This document shows, in pieces, positions 52,071 to 60,740 of a stretch of DNA of 64,000 nt. The translations under genes were made by a program, and so were the position numbers. Origin of the DNA: DATJGR01 sp041739525 (lineage in GTDB: Bacteria > Pseudomonadota > Gammaproteobacteria > Pseudomonadales > Azotimanducaceae); NCBI GenBank assembly GCA_041739525.1, contig JBGSNQ010000023.1, positions 1-64,000 on the forward strand. The letters are read 5' to 3'. Numbering within the stretch: position 1 is the stretch's first letter; each line of letters begins with the position of its first letter. A model generated the notes under the pieces. It saw only the letters and a program-made list of their open reading frames with translations, was not told the DNA's origin and did no database searches.

Positions 52071-53092
52071 CGATTGTTTCGCCTCACATGCGCCCCGTTC
52101 ACGATGTCGCGTACCGCATCGACAACTGCCATCGGTGCCTGCATCGGAATCGCGTGGCCACTGTCTTTCACAATTCGGTGCGACGAGTGCGTCGACAGTG
52201 CGGCGAGTTCGTTTTGCAGCGTGAGCCAGGTCTGGTCGAACTGATCGATAGAGGCTTGCGACACCGGTGTGGGAAAATCCTTCGGCGAAGTCGCGCGTCC
52301 GCGCGTGAGGACCACCAACGGGATGTCGCCGATCGACGCAGGCGGGTCGGTCTGCGAGACGTCGTGGTCGAACCCCTGCATTTCGCGGGCGACTCCGCCG
52401 CAGTGGTTCGTGCGGTTCTGCATCGCAACCACTTCGTCTTCGAAATCCGCCGGCATGTGTAACGGTGCAGTCATTTGTCGCATCACGCCCGACGCACGTA
52501 CGACTCCGGTCCACGCGAGGGCGCGGCAGGCGTCCAACTGGTCTTCGGCCTGCCGGCGGTGTTGTTCCGCATCGCCCGGTTCGACCAGACGTTGGCGCTG
52601 CTGTTCGTGCGCAGAGTCGACGAACACCAGGCCGATGATCCCTTCGGGATAGTCGTGAAGGTAGCGGCGAATGAACACACCGCCGGCAGACCAACCGACG
52701 AGCACGAACGGCGCACTCAGGCCGGCTGCACTCACCAGGCGATGCAGATCGTCGGCCACGAATTCCGACTGCGTCGGGCGATCTGATGGATCGCTCCAAC
52801 CCATGCCGGCACGGTCGTAGTTGCAGACGCGTGCGAACTTCGCGATTTCACTCTGCACCAGACGCCACGCCGCGTAGTTGCCGCCCAGCCCATTTTCGAG
52901 CAGCACCGTCACCGGTCCGTCCCCCGAGCAATACAGATGTAGTGAGCGGCCGCCGATGTCGACGCGTTCGCCCGGCATCGGGAAGCGTTTGGAGTCGCTG
53001 CGCGACGCGACCCATTGGTACGTGGCTCCGGCAACGCTCAGCACCAGCGCAAGCGCGACCAGGTATCGAATCGCTTTGGAGACTGTCTTCAT
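52067..53092 (-). CDS. Membrane-anchored or exported alpha/beta hydrolase
   Basis: A 341-residue hydrolase. The N-terminus is one hydrophobic segment (Y-L-V-A-L-A-L-V-L-S-V-A-G-A-T-Y-Q-W), a signal anchor. Then 'V-T-V-L-L-E-N-G-L-G-G' replaces the usual H-G in the oxyanion region, the elbow is G-W-S-A-G-G, and the terminal His lies in 'D-S-G-H-A-I-P-M-Q'. It is a chloroperoxidase/esterase-like hydrolase of unknown substrate. The frame is open to 53209 but similarity starts at the ATG at 53092. It heads the run hydrolase, K+ channel, PhyH, glutaminase. Confidence 0.88.
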   Translation of the reverse strand: MKTVSKAIRYLVALALVLSVAGATYQWVASRSDSKRFPMPGERVDIGGRSLHLYCSGDGPVTVLLENGLGGNYAAWRLVQSEIAKFARVCNYDRAGMGWSDPSDRPTQSEFVADDLHRLVSAAGLSAPFVLVGWSAGGVFIRRYLHDYPEGIIGLVFVDSAHEQQRQRLVEPGDAEQHRRQAEDQLDACRALAWTGVVRASGVMRQMTAPLHMPADFEDEVVAMQNRTNHCGGVAREMQGFDHDVSQTDPPASIGDIPLVVLTRGRATSPKDFPTPVSQASIDQFDQTWLTLQNELAALSTHSSHRIVKDSGHAIPMQAPMAVVDAVRDIVNGAHVRRNNR

Positions 53093-53245
53093 GGATGAAT
53101 CGGATTGTTCCCGTGGCGCGCCAACGGTACCAACATCGGGCGGCCGAATCTCGCGTGTTCCGATGCGTGTGTGGACGTCTGGTCCGGGGGATGGCGCGCG
53201 CGCTTGCACTCATAAGGGACTTGCTGAAAGTCCAATCGCACCACC

Positions 53246-53273
53246 GGGGTGCCGGGAAGAAGCCCGGCATCCC
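53246..53273. promoter_or_regulatory. Stable hairpin in the divergent region upstream of the acyltransferase
   Basis: GGGGTGCCGGG (53246-53256) and CCCGGCATCCC (53263-53273) pair over 11 bases, with one G-U pair, around a 6-nt loop. It lies about 105 bases before the PlsC-like start and 150 bases from the divergent hydrolase start. It may be a leader structure or the end of a short transcript; no T-run follows. Confidence 0.45.
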
Positions 53274-53379
53274 GCTTCGCAGCATAGTCAGGCCGTCAGC
53301 GACTTGGCGCGGTCCGTGCATAGCGTCGTCAGGCTCTTCAGCACATGGATAGAAAGAGCCCCATCGCAGAGGAATGATC

Positions 53380-54168
53380 ATGCCCACATATGCCGCAGCA
53401 CCATCCGCAGTACATCCCGCAACGCACTCCGCAGTTGAACCCGTCTATGCGGGTCCGCATCGCTGGCAGATAGGCAACGCGGCAAAGGCCGCGCGTCGCG
53501 TGATGCGATGGTACGCATACACGCGCTGGGTCGACCGCTATTGCGACCCCCTTACAGTGCGGGGCGCCGAGAACCTGCAGGCGCTCGATGGACCGGCGAT
53601 CTTCGTCGCTAATCATCAAAGCCACATGGACACCCTGGTGCTGTTCGAGGCGATGCCCGAGCGTGTGAAGCGCAATCTCTATTTCGGTGCGGCGGCCGAT
53701 CGCTGGTTCGTCAAAGGCAAGAAGAAACTGGTGTTGCAGCCCTGGTATCAGTCGATGGTGCTCGGCAATTTTCCGATCGTGCGCGGCGGGGGAGCGAAGT
53801 CGCTCGAATACGCGCGCTGGCTGCTGCAGCAGGGTTGCAACGTCTGCATCTTCCCGGAAGGAACCCGCACGACGAAGGACGAACTCGGCCGCTTCAAGCC
53901 CGGTGTCGCACTGCTGGCGCTCGAACTCGGTGTACCGATCGTGCCCATCTATCTGTCGGGATTGCGCGAGATGCGGCCGAAGGGCGCGCTGCATGCGAAG
54001 GCAGGTCCGGCGGGTGTGGACGTGTTTGCACCGGTCGAGTTCGCGGCCGGTACGTCGGTGGACGAGGCAACCGCGACGTTGCGCGGAATTCTTGCGGGCC
54101 GTCACGCCCAAGAGCGCGCCGCGATCGCTGCGAACGAGAAGGCGGGTATGTTCGACCACGCGGCCTGA
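53380..54168 (+). CDS. 1-acyl-sn-glycerol-3-phosphate acyltransferase-like (PlsC family)
   Basis: A 262-residue acyltransferase. The catalytic H-x4-D is N-H-Q-S-H-M-D and the glycerophosphate motif is F-P-E-G-T-R-T; 'V-P-I-V-P-I-Y-L-S-G' is motif IV. It transfers an acyl chain to a lysophospholipid or related alcohol at the membrane. The N-terminal 30 residues are Ala/His rich without clear function. GAGG lies 9 bases before the ATG at 53380. Confidence 0.92.
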   Translation: MPTYAAAPSAVHPATHSAVEPVYAGPHRWQIGNAAKAARRVMRWYAYTRWVDRYCDPLTVRGAENLQALDGPAIFVANHQSHMDTLVLFEAMPERVKRNLYFGAAADRWFVKGKKKLVLQPWYQSMVLGNFPIVRGGGAKSLEYARWLLQQGCNVCIFPEGTRTTKDELGRFKPGVALLALELGVPIVPIYLSGLREMRPKGALHAKAGPAGVDVFAPVEFAAGTSVDEATATLRGILAGRHAQERAAIAANEKAGMFDHAA

Positions 54169-54246
54169 CTGCAAGCGGGCAGCCTCGAAAAAGCGCGCTC
54201 GCGCGGTATGATGACGACCCGTTTGATCAGGTCGTCAGAGGTCGCG

Positions 54247-54810
54247 ATGAGCCGTATCGATGCATTGAGGGTTGAACTCGGTGGCGCACATCCCATCGCG
54301 GCGAAGAAGGTCAAAGACTTCCTCGAGCCGTACGTACGTGCGTTCATCGAACACTCGCCGTTTGCCGTGTTGTCGAGCAGCGATGCAAACGGCGACTGCG
54401 ATGCATCGCCGAAAGGCGGCGAGCCGGGCTTCATCAAGGTGATCGACGATCGCACGCTGCTGATCCCCGATATCGGCGGCAACCGTCTGTTCCAGAGCTA
54501 TCAGAACTTCGAGTCGAATCCGAAGGCGGGTCTGCTGTTCCTAATCCCCGGCATGGACGTTACCGTACGCGTGAACGGCCGCGTGCGGGTGGTCGAGAAC
54601 GATGAACTGAAGTCGCGCGGAATCGTCCCGCAGGTGCACAAGCCCGACGGCAACTCGGGCTTGATCCAGGGTTTAGTGCTCGACATCGACGAAGCGTACT
54701 TCCACTGTCCGCGTTCGTTTCAGTTCGCCGACCTCTGGGACAGTGAAACGATATCGGCCAATCGCGCGCGATCGCTCAAAGACCTGCTGCCGGCCAAAGA
54801 GCCAGCCTAG
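54247..54810 (+). CDS. Pyridoxamine-5'-phosphate-oxidase-like flavin-binding protein
   Basis: A 187-residue split-barrel flavin protein. 'A-V-L-S-S-S-D-A-N-G-D-C-D-A-S-P-K-G-G-E-P-G' and 'I-P-D-I-G-G-N-R-L-F-Q-S-Y-Q-N' match the MSMEG_1061-type PNPOx-like family; 'L-F-L-I-P-G-M-D-V-T-V-R-V-N-G-R' is the barrel core. It binds FMN or F420; the reaction is unknown. AGAGG precedes the ATG at 54247. The end overlaps the convergent Gfo/Idh/MocA gene by 4 bases. Confidence 0.9.
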   Translation: MSRIDALRVELGGAHPIAAKKVKDFLEPYVRAFIEHSPFAVLSSSDANGDCDASPKGGEPGFIKVIDDRTLLIPDIGGNRLFQSYQNFESNPKAGLLFLIPGMDVTVRVNGRVRVVENDELKSRGIVPQVHKPDGNSGLIQGLVLDIDEAYFHCPRSFQFADLWDSETISANRARSLKDLLPAKEPA

Positions 54811-55883
54811 ATTTCCACCTCAATGCCGCCCTGTTCGGCAGAGCGGTACAACGCGTCGATCATCTTCTGAACGGTCAAGCCGTCGCGGCCGGGCGCGAGT
54901 GTTGGCGTGTCGTATAGGACGTGGTCGACGAAGTTGTTCATCTTGCGCCGGAACATCCGGTCGGTGCGTTCGTCGGCATGCCACGCCGGCGACTTGTCGA
55001 CCATGTGGCCGTCTTCGTCGCGGAAGATCCGCGGCGGATCCCACGTCGCGCCGCCGTTCTCGCCCATCAGCTGGAAGCTCCAGAAGTCCTTCTCGATGTG
55101 CGCCGCGAAACACGTTTCGATGTGCATCACGGTGCCGTCCGCGAAACGCACGCGTCCTACGGCAAGGTCTTCGACGTTGTACGTTTCGTAGTCCCATCCC
55201 TTCCACTGCGACTGCACGCGATCGGACGGTTTGTTGCCTATATACGTGAACATGTCCGCGCTAGCGCTGACCGGGGTCGGCGAACCGAGCGTGTAGTGAC
55301 ACATCTCGAGCACGTGCACGCCGATGTCGATCAGCGGGCCGCCGCCTTGAAGTTCCTTGCGCCCGAACACGCCCCAGTTCGGGATGCCGCGCCGGCGCAG
55401 CGCCTGCACGCGCGCGTAGAGGATTTTGCCGAACTGGCCACCGTCCGCGGCGGACTTGAGGAACTGCGTGCGTGAATTGAACCGGTACTGGAAGCCGATG
55501 ACGAGTTTGCGTCCGAGCCGCTCGGCCGCTGCGATCATCGCTTCGCCTTCCTCGGCGCTGCCCGCGAGCGGCTTTTCGCATAACACCGCGCAGCCGGCTT
55601 CCATCGCGCCGATTGCGCATTCGGCGTGGAGCTTGTTCGGCGTGCATATGCTGACCGCGTCGAGCTGAGCTTTCGCCAGCATTTCCTTCCAGTCGCTGAA
55701 CGTCTGCTTGACACCGAACTTGGCGGCGTGTCGCGCCATCATCTGATCGTTGGGGTCAGCCAGCGCGACGATCTCGACATCGCGCCGGTCGGCGAGGTGG
55801 GTGAGGTGTTCGCCGGCAATGCCGCCGGCGCCGATGAATCCGTAGCGTAGTTTTTTGTCGCCGCGTTTCGGTCGTTGTGCCAT
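54807..55883 (-). CDS. Gfo/Idh/MocA family oxidoreductase (first)
   Basis: A 358-residue NAD(P)-dependent sugar/inositol-type dehydrogenase. Rossmann start Y-G-F-I-G-A-G-G-I-A-G-E-H; 'V-L-C-E-K-P-L-A-G' carries the catalytic Lys; 'G-G-G-P-L-I-D-I-G-V-H' gives the D-x-x-x-H pair. It acts on a sugar or cyclitol, substrate unknown. GGAGAAATGAC precedes the ATG at 55883; the stop of the upstream oxidoreductase lies within that spacer. Last gene of a four-gene leftward run. Confidence 0.93.
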   Translation of the reverse strand: MAQRPKRGDKKLRYGFIGAGGIAGEHLTHLADRRDVEIVALADPNDQMMARHAAKFGVKQTFSDWKEMLAKAQLDAVSICTPNKLHAECAIGAMEAGCAVLCEKPLAGSAEEGEAMIAAAERLGRKLVIGFQYRFNSRTQFLKSAADGGQFGKILYARVQALRRRGIPNWGVFGRKELQGGGPLIDIGVHVLEMCHYTLGSPTPVSASADMFTYIGNKPSDRVQSQWKGWDYETYNVEDLAVGRVRFADGTVMHIETCFAAHIEKDFWSFQLMGENGGATWDPPRIFRDEDGHMVDKSPAWHADERTDRMFRRKMNNFVDHVLYDTPTLAPGRDGLTVQKMIDALYRSAEQGGIEVEI

Positions 55884-55884
55884 G

Positions 55885-56883
55885 TCATTTCTCCAGTGCG
55901 TCGAAGTCGATTGAACGGCGTTCGCGATGGGAGCGGTACGCTGCATGCATCATTTCGGAGAGTTCGAGTGCGACTTCGATGCCCATGCCGAAGTCGGCGG
56001 GGCCGGTGCCGCGAATGGAGTCGAGCCAGCGCGGTATCGGCAGCGCTTCGTCCGGCGGCAAATCCGCCGGCTTCCACGCTTTGTCGCCGTTGGAGCGCGC
56101 GCGGACGTTGCGTTGGCTCAGCATCTGAAGGCCGCCCTTCGTGCCGTCGAGTTCGACACTATACGAGCCGCCCCAGCTGACGAACGACGTTTCGTTGATC
56201 GCGACGGCGCCGCTTTCGAATTCGATGACGCTGACCGCGTTGTCTTCGACCGCGCGGTTGGTGAGCGAATTGAACGTCGACGTGCAGCGCACCGGTTTTC
56301 CGAGCAGCCAACGCGACAAGTACATACCGTGCGCGCCGAGGTCGATCATCGCGCCGCCGCCGCATTGCACGGGATCGAAGAAATGTGCCGGCAGCCAGTT
56401 CGCGAGCGCGCCGTCGTGCGCGATGCGAATGCGCAGCAGCGTCGGTTCGCCGAGGCGGCCGTCGTCGACCATCGCTTTCGCAAGCAGCAACGGACCGATC
56501 GTGCGGCGCGGGAACGAGATCGTGAATCGGATCGACGAGGCGCGTACCGCATCTGCGATGGCGCGCGCGTCGGTGAGCGTTGTCGCGAGCACCTTCTCCG
56601 TGAAGATGTGCTTGCCGGCGCGCGCGGCACCGACAATCAACTCGCGGTGCGTGTCGGTCGGCGAGGTGACGACGACGCCGTCGATGTCGCGTCGCGCGAG
56701 CAGCGCCGAATAATCGGCGACGAACTCTGCGCCGAGCTCGCCGGCCCATTTCGCGCCGCGCTTCGGATTCTCGTCCCAGATCGCGATGACGCGTGCAACC
56801 GACGAATCGTTCACCGCCTTAGCGTACTCGTCAGCGTGCACGTGCCAGCGGCTCAAACACGCGATGCGCAAAGGATCCGCCAT
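55885..56883 (-). CDS. Gfo/Idh/MocA family oxidoreductase (second)
   Basis: A 332-residue paralogue of its neighbour but only distantly similar. The N-terminal fold reads 'I-A-C-L-S-R-W-H-V-H-A-D-E-Y', without the usual glycine-rich loop, and 'I-F-T-E-K-V-L-A-T' has E-K-V in place of E-K-P. 'G-G-G-A-M-I-D-L-G-A-H-G-M' is intact. The catalytic Lys is kept, but altered dinucleotide binding makes a different cofactor preference possible. GGGAGAA precedes the ATG at 56883. Confidence 0.88.
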   Translation of the reverse strand: MADPLRIACLSRWHVHADEYAKAVNDSSVARVIAIWDENPKRGAKWAGELGAEFVADYSALLARRDIDGVVVTSPTDTHRELIVGAARAGKHIFTEKVLATTLTDARAIADAVRASSIRFTISFPRRTIGPLLLAKAMVDDGRLGEPTLLRIRIAHDGALANWLPAHFFDPVQCGGGAMIDLGAHGMYLSRWLLGKPVRCTSTFNSLTNRAVEDNAVSVIEFESGAVAINETSFVSWGGSYSVELDGTKGGLQMLSQRNVRARSNGDKAWKPADLPPDEALPIPRWLDSIRGTGPADFGMGIEVALELSEMMHAAYRSHRERRSIDFDALEK

Positions 56884-56902
56884 ACAGGTTCTCCCGGTGT
56901 GT

Positions 56903-57691
56903 TCAGTCCATTTCCGCGCGCGCGTCTTCGAGCAGCGCATCGGCTGCGTCGATTCGGATCAGCCCGGCGCGCGGGTATTCGAGGTCGAGGATCACGAAGA
57001 TCGCGATGCCGAGCGTGCCCGCGAACGTCAGCGGCAGTATCCAGGGATGGCGCTCGCCGGCGGAGGAGTGGTGCCCCGCGAGCGCCGCACAGACGAGCGC
57101 GAGTGCGACCAGAAGACCGTAGATCGCCGGCGGCGGATGTGCCAACAACATCAGGTAACGCTCTTCTGCGACGTCGAACATCCGCGTCAACGCACCCGCT
57201 ATGGCGGAGACCGAACCGGGCAGCGCGCGCGGCATCGCCGCCACGGTTTCGCGCCAGGTCTCGGTCTCGAGTTCGCGCGCGTGCTTCGTCGCGGCCCGGG
57301 CGCGTTCGAAATTCGGCAATGCCGAATAGAAGCCGATTCGCGCATCGGTGTATTCGCGTATGCGCTCGCGCAGCGGCTCGCGATCCGCGGCGTCGAGAAA
57401 GTCTGCGGCGCGATAGGCCGCGAGCACGGCATTCGCCTCGTCCGCGATCAGAGAGCGACGCATATCGAAGCGGTCGGCCGCGTGGCTGAACGTAAACGCG
57501 ATCAAGAGCCCGAGCAGCGCGTAGATCGATGCTTCGACCGCGGTCCCCGTCACGTGACGTGCGCCCTCCGGGTCGACCAGACGTTGGCGTAGGCCCGCGA
57601 TTCTGCCCACTATGAACGCGCCCATCATCAGCGCGACGAGCGCGATGCCGACAACGATGGCGATCGCCTCGGTGTTGTGTGCGATCTCCAT
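56903..57691 (-). CDS. DUF4239-like (bestrophin-related) membrane protein
   Basis: A 262-residue protein with two N-terminal transmembrane helices, a soluble helical middle (about 80-185) and two C-terminal helices. The region 'V-E-A-S-I-Y-A-L-L-G-L-L-I-A-F-T-F-S-H-A-A-D-R-F-D-M-R-R' followed by 'E-A-N-A-V-L-A-A-Y-R-A-A-D-F-L' is the DUF4239 signature. Function unknown; ion-channel-like behaviour has been proposed for relatives. It follows the quinone reductase gene by 3 bases and precedes the second Gfo gene by 19. Confidence 0.8.
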   Translation of the reverse strand: MEIAHNTEAIAIVVGIALVALMMGAFIVGRIAGLRQRLVDPEGARHVTGTAVEASIYALLGLLIAFTFSHAADRFDMRRSLIADEANAVLAAYRAADFLDAADREPLRERIREYTDARIGFYSALPNFERARAATKHARELETETWRETVAAMPRALPGSVSAIAGALTRMFDVAEERYLMLLAHPPPAIYGLLVALALVCAALAGHHSSAGERHPWILPLTFAGTLGIAIFVILDLEYPRAGLIRIDAADALLEDARAEMD

Positions 57692-57694
57692 GGA

Positions 57695-58672
57695 TCAGGG
57701 CGTCAGCAGGATCGAGCCGACCGTGCCGCGCGACTGCAATGCGCGATGCGCTTCCTGTGCATCACCGAGTTTGTAATGGCGCGTGATGTCCGGCGTGATG
57801 GCGCCTTTCGCAACGAGGTCGAACAGCTCGGCCGCGGCGGACTGCAGCATCTCAGGGGTGGCGGTGTACGTCGCGAGGGTAGGGCGCGTGACATACAGCG
57901 AGCCCTTGGCCGACAGAATTCCGAGATCCACACCGGTGACCGCGCCCGAGGAATTGCCGAACGACACCAGCAGGCCGCGCGGCGCGAGGCTGTCGAGCGA
58001 CGCGATGAAGGTGTCTTTGCCGACGCCGTCGTACACGACCGGTACTTTTTTGCCCTCGGTCAATGCGACCACCCGCGCGGCAACGTCTTCCTTCGTGTAA
58101 TCGATGATGTGATTACAACCGCGCTCGGTCGCGAGCTTCGCCTTTTCCGCGGAACTGACCGTGCCGATCATCGTGACGCCGAGGTGGCGCGCCCACTGAC
58201 AGGCGATGAGGCCCACGCCGCCGGCCGCGGCGTGAAACAGAATCGTCTCGCCGCGGCTCAGCTTGTACGTTTGGCGAAACAGATATTGAACGGTGAGGCC
58301 TTTCAGCAGCATTGCGGCGGCCGCATCGCAACTCACACCGGCGGGTAGTTTGATGAGTCGCGCAGCAGGAACATTCGCTGCTTCCGAGTAGGCGCCGATG
58401 GGTCCGCCGCAATAGCCGACGCGATCGCCGAGGGCGAGCGTCGCTACGCCGGCACCGAGTTCTTCGACGACTCCAGCCGCTTCGACGCCGATACCGCTCG
58501 GCATCGGCAGCTTGTATAGACCCGAACGATGGTAGGTATCGATGTAGTTGACGCCGATGGACTCGTGACGCACGCGCACTTCGCCCGGTTTCGGCGGCGC
58601 GAGTTCGACCGACTCGAGTTGCATCTGTTCGACACCGCCTTGTTGAGCGATGCGTATTGCATTGATCTTCAT
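57695..58672 (-). CDS. qor: NADPH:quinone reductase (zeta-crystallin type)
   Basis: A 325-residue zinc-free medium-chain reductase. 'R-H-E-S-I-G-V-N-Y-I-D-T-Y-H-R-S-G-L-Y' and 'H-A-A-A-G-G-V-G-L-I-A-C-Q-W-A' (NADPH loop A-A-x-G-G-V-G) define QOR. 'G-A-I-T-P-D-I-T-R-H-Y' near the C-terminus is also typical. It reduces quinones by one or two electrons. GGAACGG precedes the ATG at 58672. First gene of the four-gene leftward run that also holds the DUF4239 and Gfo genes. Confidence 0.93.
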   Translation of the reverse strand: MKINAIRIAQQGGVEQMQLESVELAPPKPGEVRVRHESIGVNYIDTYHRSGLYKLPMPSGIGVEAAGVVEELGAGVATLALGDRVGYCGGPIGAYSEAANVPAARLIKLPAGVSCDAAAAMLLKGLTVQYLFRQTYKLSRGETILFHAAAGGVGLIACQWARHLGVTMIGTVSSAEKAKLATERGCNHIIDYTKEDVAARVVALTEGKKVPVVYDGVGKDTFIASLDSLAPRGLLVSFGNSSGAVTGVDLGILSAKGSLYVTRPTLATYTATPEMLQSAAAELFDLVAKGAITPDITRHYKLGDAQEAHRALQSRGTVGSILLTP

Positions 58673-58752
58673 GCGCCGTTCCGTTGTCATGCGTGGGGAA
58701 TGGAAGCGGGCAACGATAATCGCGTTCAAAGGTGAGGCACAAGGTGCAGACT

Positions 58753-59463
58753 ATGCGCCGTTCGAGGAGTAGTTCCGCGGCACGCGGAGTGGCGACCGCA
58801 ATGTGTGCCCAGGCCGTTTGGATGTGCTGCGCGATCTGCTCGGCAGCGCCTTCGGATGCAGCGACGCCGTCGCACGACAGCGTCGGCTGGACCGAACTCG
58901 ACAAGGTGCACGGCATCGCCGTGTACACGCGCCCTTACGAAGGCTCGACGTATCCCGAAGTGCGCGCGAGCGGCACTGTCTGCGCGACGCTGCCGCAACT
59001 GGTGGCTTTCGTCGAAGACGTGGCCGCGTTCGATCGGTGGATTCCGGATACGGCGGAGGCGCGGTTACTCGACCGCCCGACGCCGCGCACGCAGATCTAC
59101 TACATCCGCACGTCGATGCCGTGGCCGGTGAAAGACCGCGACATGATCTACCGGTTATCGGAGACCGCGGTGTCTGGCCATGGATGGCCAGACGACTCGT
59201 CGTTGACCGCGGCGATTTCAGTCGCCATCGAAGGCTTGCCCGACTATCTGCCGATCGATGATCGCGCGAAGCGGATGAAGGGCGTATCTGGTCGCTGGAA
59301 GTTCGATCAGACCGGTGACCGAACGCACATCGATCTCGACATGCACATTGAACCCGGCGGCGGCGTGCCGGCATGGCTCGCGCGTCAGCGCATCGTCGGA
59401 ACGCCGACCAGAATGCTGGCGAATCTCAAGGAGCACTTTGAAACTCTGTGTCCCGTTCCTTAA
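58753..59463 (+). CDS. Exported START/SRPBCC-domain protein
   Basis: A 236-residue protein. The N-terminus has an Arg-rich start and a moderately hydrophobic segment with cysteines (A-M-C-A-Q-A-V-W-M-C-C-A-I-C-S-A), a probable signal peptide. The following 190 residues are a START-like helix-grip fold: 'V-A-F-V-E-D-V-A-A-F-D-R-W-I-P-D', 'Y-Y-I-R-T-S-M-P-W-P-V-K-D-R-D-M-I-Y' and a final helix. It binds a hydrophobic ligand, perhaps a lipid. The frame is open from 58732. It is divergent from qor. Confidence 0.87.
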   Translation: MRRSRSSSAARGVATAMCAQAVWMCCAICSAAPSDAATPSHDSVGWTELDKVHGIAVYTRPYEGSTYPEVRASGTVCATLPQLVAFVEDVAAFDRWIPDTAEARLLDRPTPRTQIYYIRTSMPWPVKDRDMIYRLSETAVSGHGWPDDSSLTAAISVAIEGLPDYLPIDDRAKRMKGVSGRWKFDQTGDRTHIDLDMHIEPGGGVPAWLARQRIVGTPTRMLANLKEHFETLCPVP

Positions 59464-59625
59464 GAGAAGCCCTTCTTGATAAGAGCATTGGGGGAGTGAG
59501 GTGCAGGTCACAGATCCAAACGTCCGCTGCATCGACGGCGCGTGGCACCGGGTCGCAGGACTTTGCAGCGCGCGCGATGTTGATACACTCGCTGCTCCCT
59601 CCATAGTCGAAAGGAGCCGACGCGA

Positions 59626-60141
59626 ATGGCACTTTGGAAAGAAAACGATAAGCCCGGCGCTGCGCCGGTTCCGAACATCCCGACTCCGACCGCCCGGGAG
59701 CCGGAACGTCACGCACCACCCCCACCGCCGGCCCGCCCCGTAGCCGACACAACGGTAAGAGCACCCCGTATGGAGCAGAAAGAATCGGTCATCGCGGCCG
59801 GGCTCGCGATCGAAGGCAAGATCGAGGGCGCTGGTCATGTACGCATCGCCGGTAACTTCAAGGGCGACGTACACGTCGAAGGCAACCTGACGATCGAACC
59901 GGGCGCCAAGCTGACCGGCGGCGTCAAGGCGAAAACCGTCACCGTTGGCGGCGAACTCGAGGGCAACATCGACGCGGCATCGTCCGTCGAACTGGCTTCG
60001 ACCGGTGTCATGAACGGTGACCTCAAAGCCGGCACATTGACCGTATCGGCCGGCTCGCGCATGCGCGGGCGCGTCGAATTCGGTTGGGATCCGACCGGTG
60101 AATCCAGTCCGAAATCCGGGAAGGAAGGCACCGCGGCATGA
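59626..60141 (+). CDS. Bactofilin (polymer-forming cytoskeletal protein)
   Basis: A 171-residue bactofilin. A 50-residue Pro-rich N-terminal tail (T-P-T-A-R-E-P-E-R-H-A-P-P-P-P-P-A-R-P) precedes a right-handed beta-helix with repeats G-K-I-E-G-A-G-H-V-R-I, G-D-V-H-V-E-G-N-L, G-G-V-K-A-K-T-V-T and G-N-I-D-A-A-S-S-V-E. Bactofilins assemble into membrane-bound filaments in cell shape and polarity. AAAGGAG precedes the ATG. Its stop overlaps the start of the zinc-ribbon gene (ATGA), so the two are coupled. Confidence 0.93.
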   Translation: MALWKENDKPGAAPVPNIPTPTAREPERHAPPPPPARPVADTTVRAPRMEQKESVIAAGLAIEGKIEGAGHVRIAGNFKGDVHVEGNLTIEPGAKLTGGVKAKTVTVGGELEGNIDAASSVELASTGVMNGDLKAGTLTVSAGSRMRGRVEFGWDPTGESSPKSGKEGTAA

Positions 60142-60740
60142 GTACGACTCGCTCGGTTTCGCCGGGCAAGAGTCGTAGATGTCCACACTGCCGTTCCGAG
60201 ATCCTCGAAAGCGCGAGCATCTGTCCTGTCTGTCGCCATCACCTGAAACACGGGCTGGCGGCTGAACAGGCGGGCGAGCGCTTTTCCGCACTCCACGTCG
60301 AAGGCACGATCCGTCATCCCGCGGGCAACACGCCGTGGGAATACTCGGTGGTGATCACGATCCGCAATCAGAAAGGCGAGGAAGTGGCGCGCCAGATGGT
60401 TGGGATCGGTTCGATGTCGGGCAACGATCTGCGCACGTTCGATTTGAGCGTGGACGTGTTTGCGCCCGCGGCCGTTGCCGCGACACCATCGACACCCAAA
60501 GTCGGCGCGCCATTGCCGCCCCCGACCTCGACCGTTAGTACACCGCGGACGATTCAGGCGAAGCAGGGATCGATTCTGAGTCCGGCGCGGACTGTTCCAT
60601 CAGCGGCGCGCCAGACTTCCACCGTTAGTGCCGCGCGAATCATTTCATCTTCGAGAACGCCGGCGTCGGAGAAATCCTCCGACGACGAACCGCCGCGTAC
60701 TCCGACAGGCACCCCGCCCAAGAAACCATCTGGCCGCTAA
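60138..60740 (+). CDS. Zinc-ribbon plus beta-domain protein, bactofilin partner
   Basis: A 200-residue protein. A double zinc knuckle (C15-P-H-C18 and C29-P-V-C32) starts the protein, followed by a beta-rich domain (about 45-110) with 'W-E-Y-S-V-V-I-T-I-R-N-Q-K-G-E-E-V-A-R-Q' that recalls Ig-like folds, then a long Pro/Thr/Ser-rich disordered tail. It is coupled to the bactofilin by a 4-base overlap and may anchor or regulate the filament. Not a named family to me. Confidence 0.82.
   Translation: MSTTRSVSPGKSRRCPHCRSEILESASICPVCRHHLKHGLAAEQAGERFSALHVEGTIRHPAGNTPWEYSVVITIRNQKGEEVARQMVGIGSMSGNDLRTFDLSVDVFAPAAVAATPSTPKVGAPLPPPTSTVSTPRTIQAKQGSILSPARTVPSAARQTSTVSAARIISSSRTPASEKSSDDEPPRTPTGTPPKKPSGR

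Noticed and set aside
55927..57489. 520-residue plus-strand open frame across the two Gfo/Idh/MocA genes and the DUF4239 gene
   Set aside because: It covers parts of three well-supported minus-strand genes, and the protein is Arg/Ala rich without any domain.
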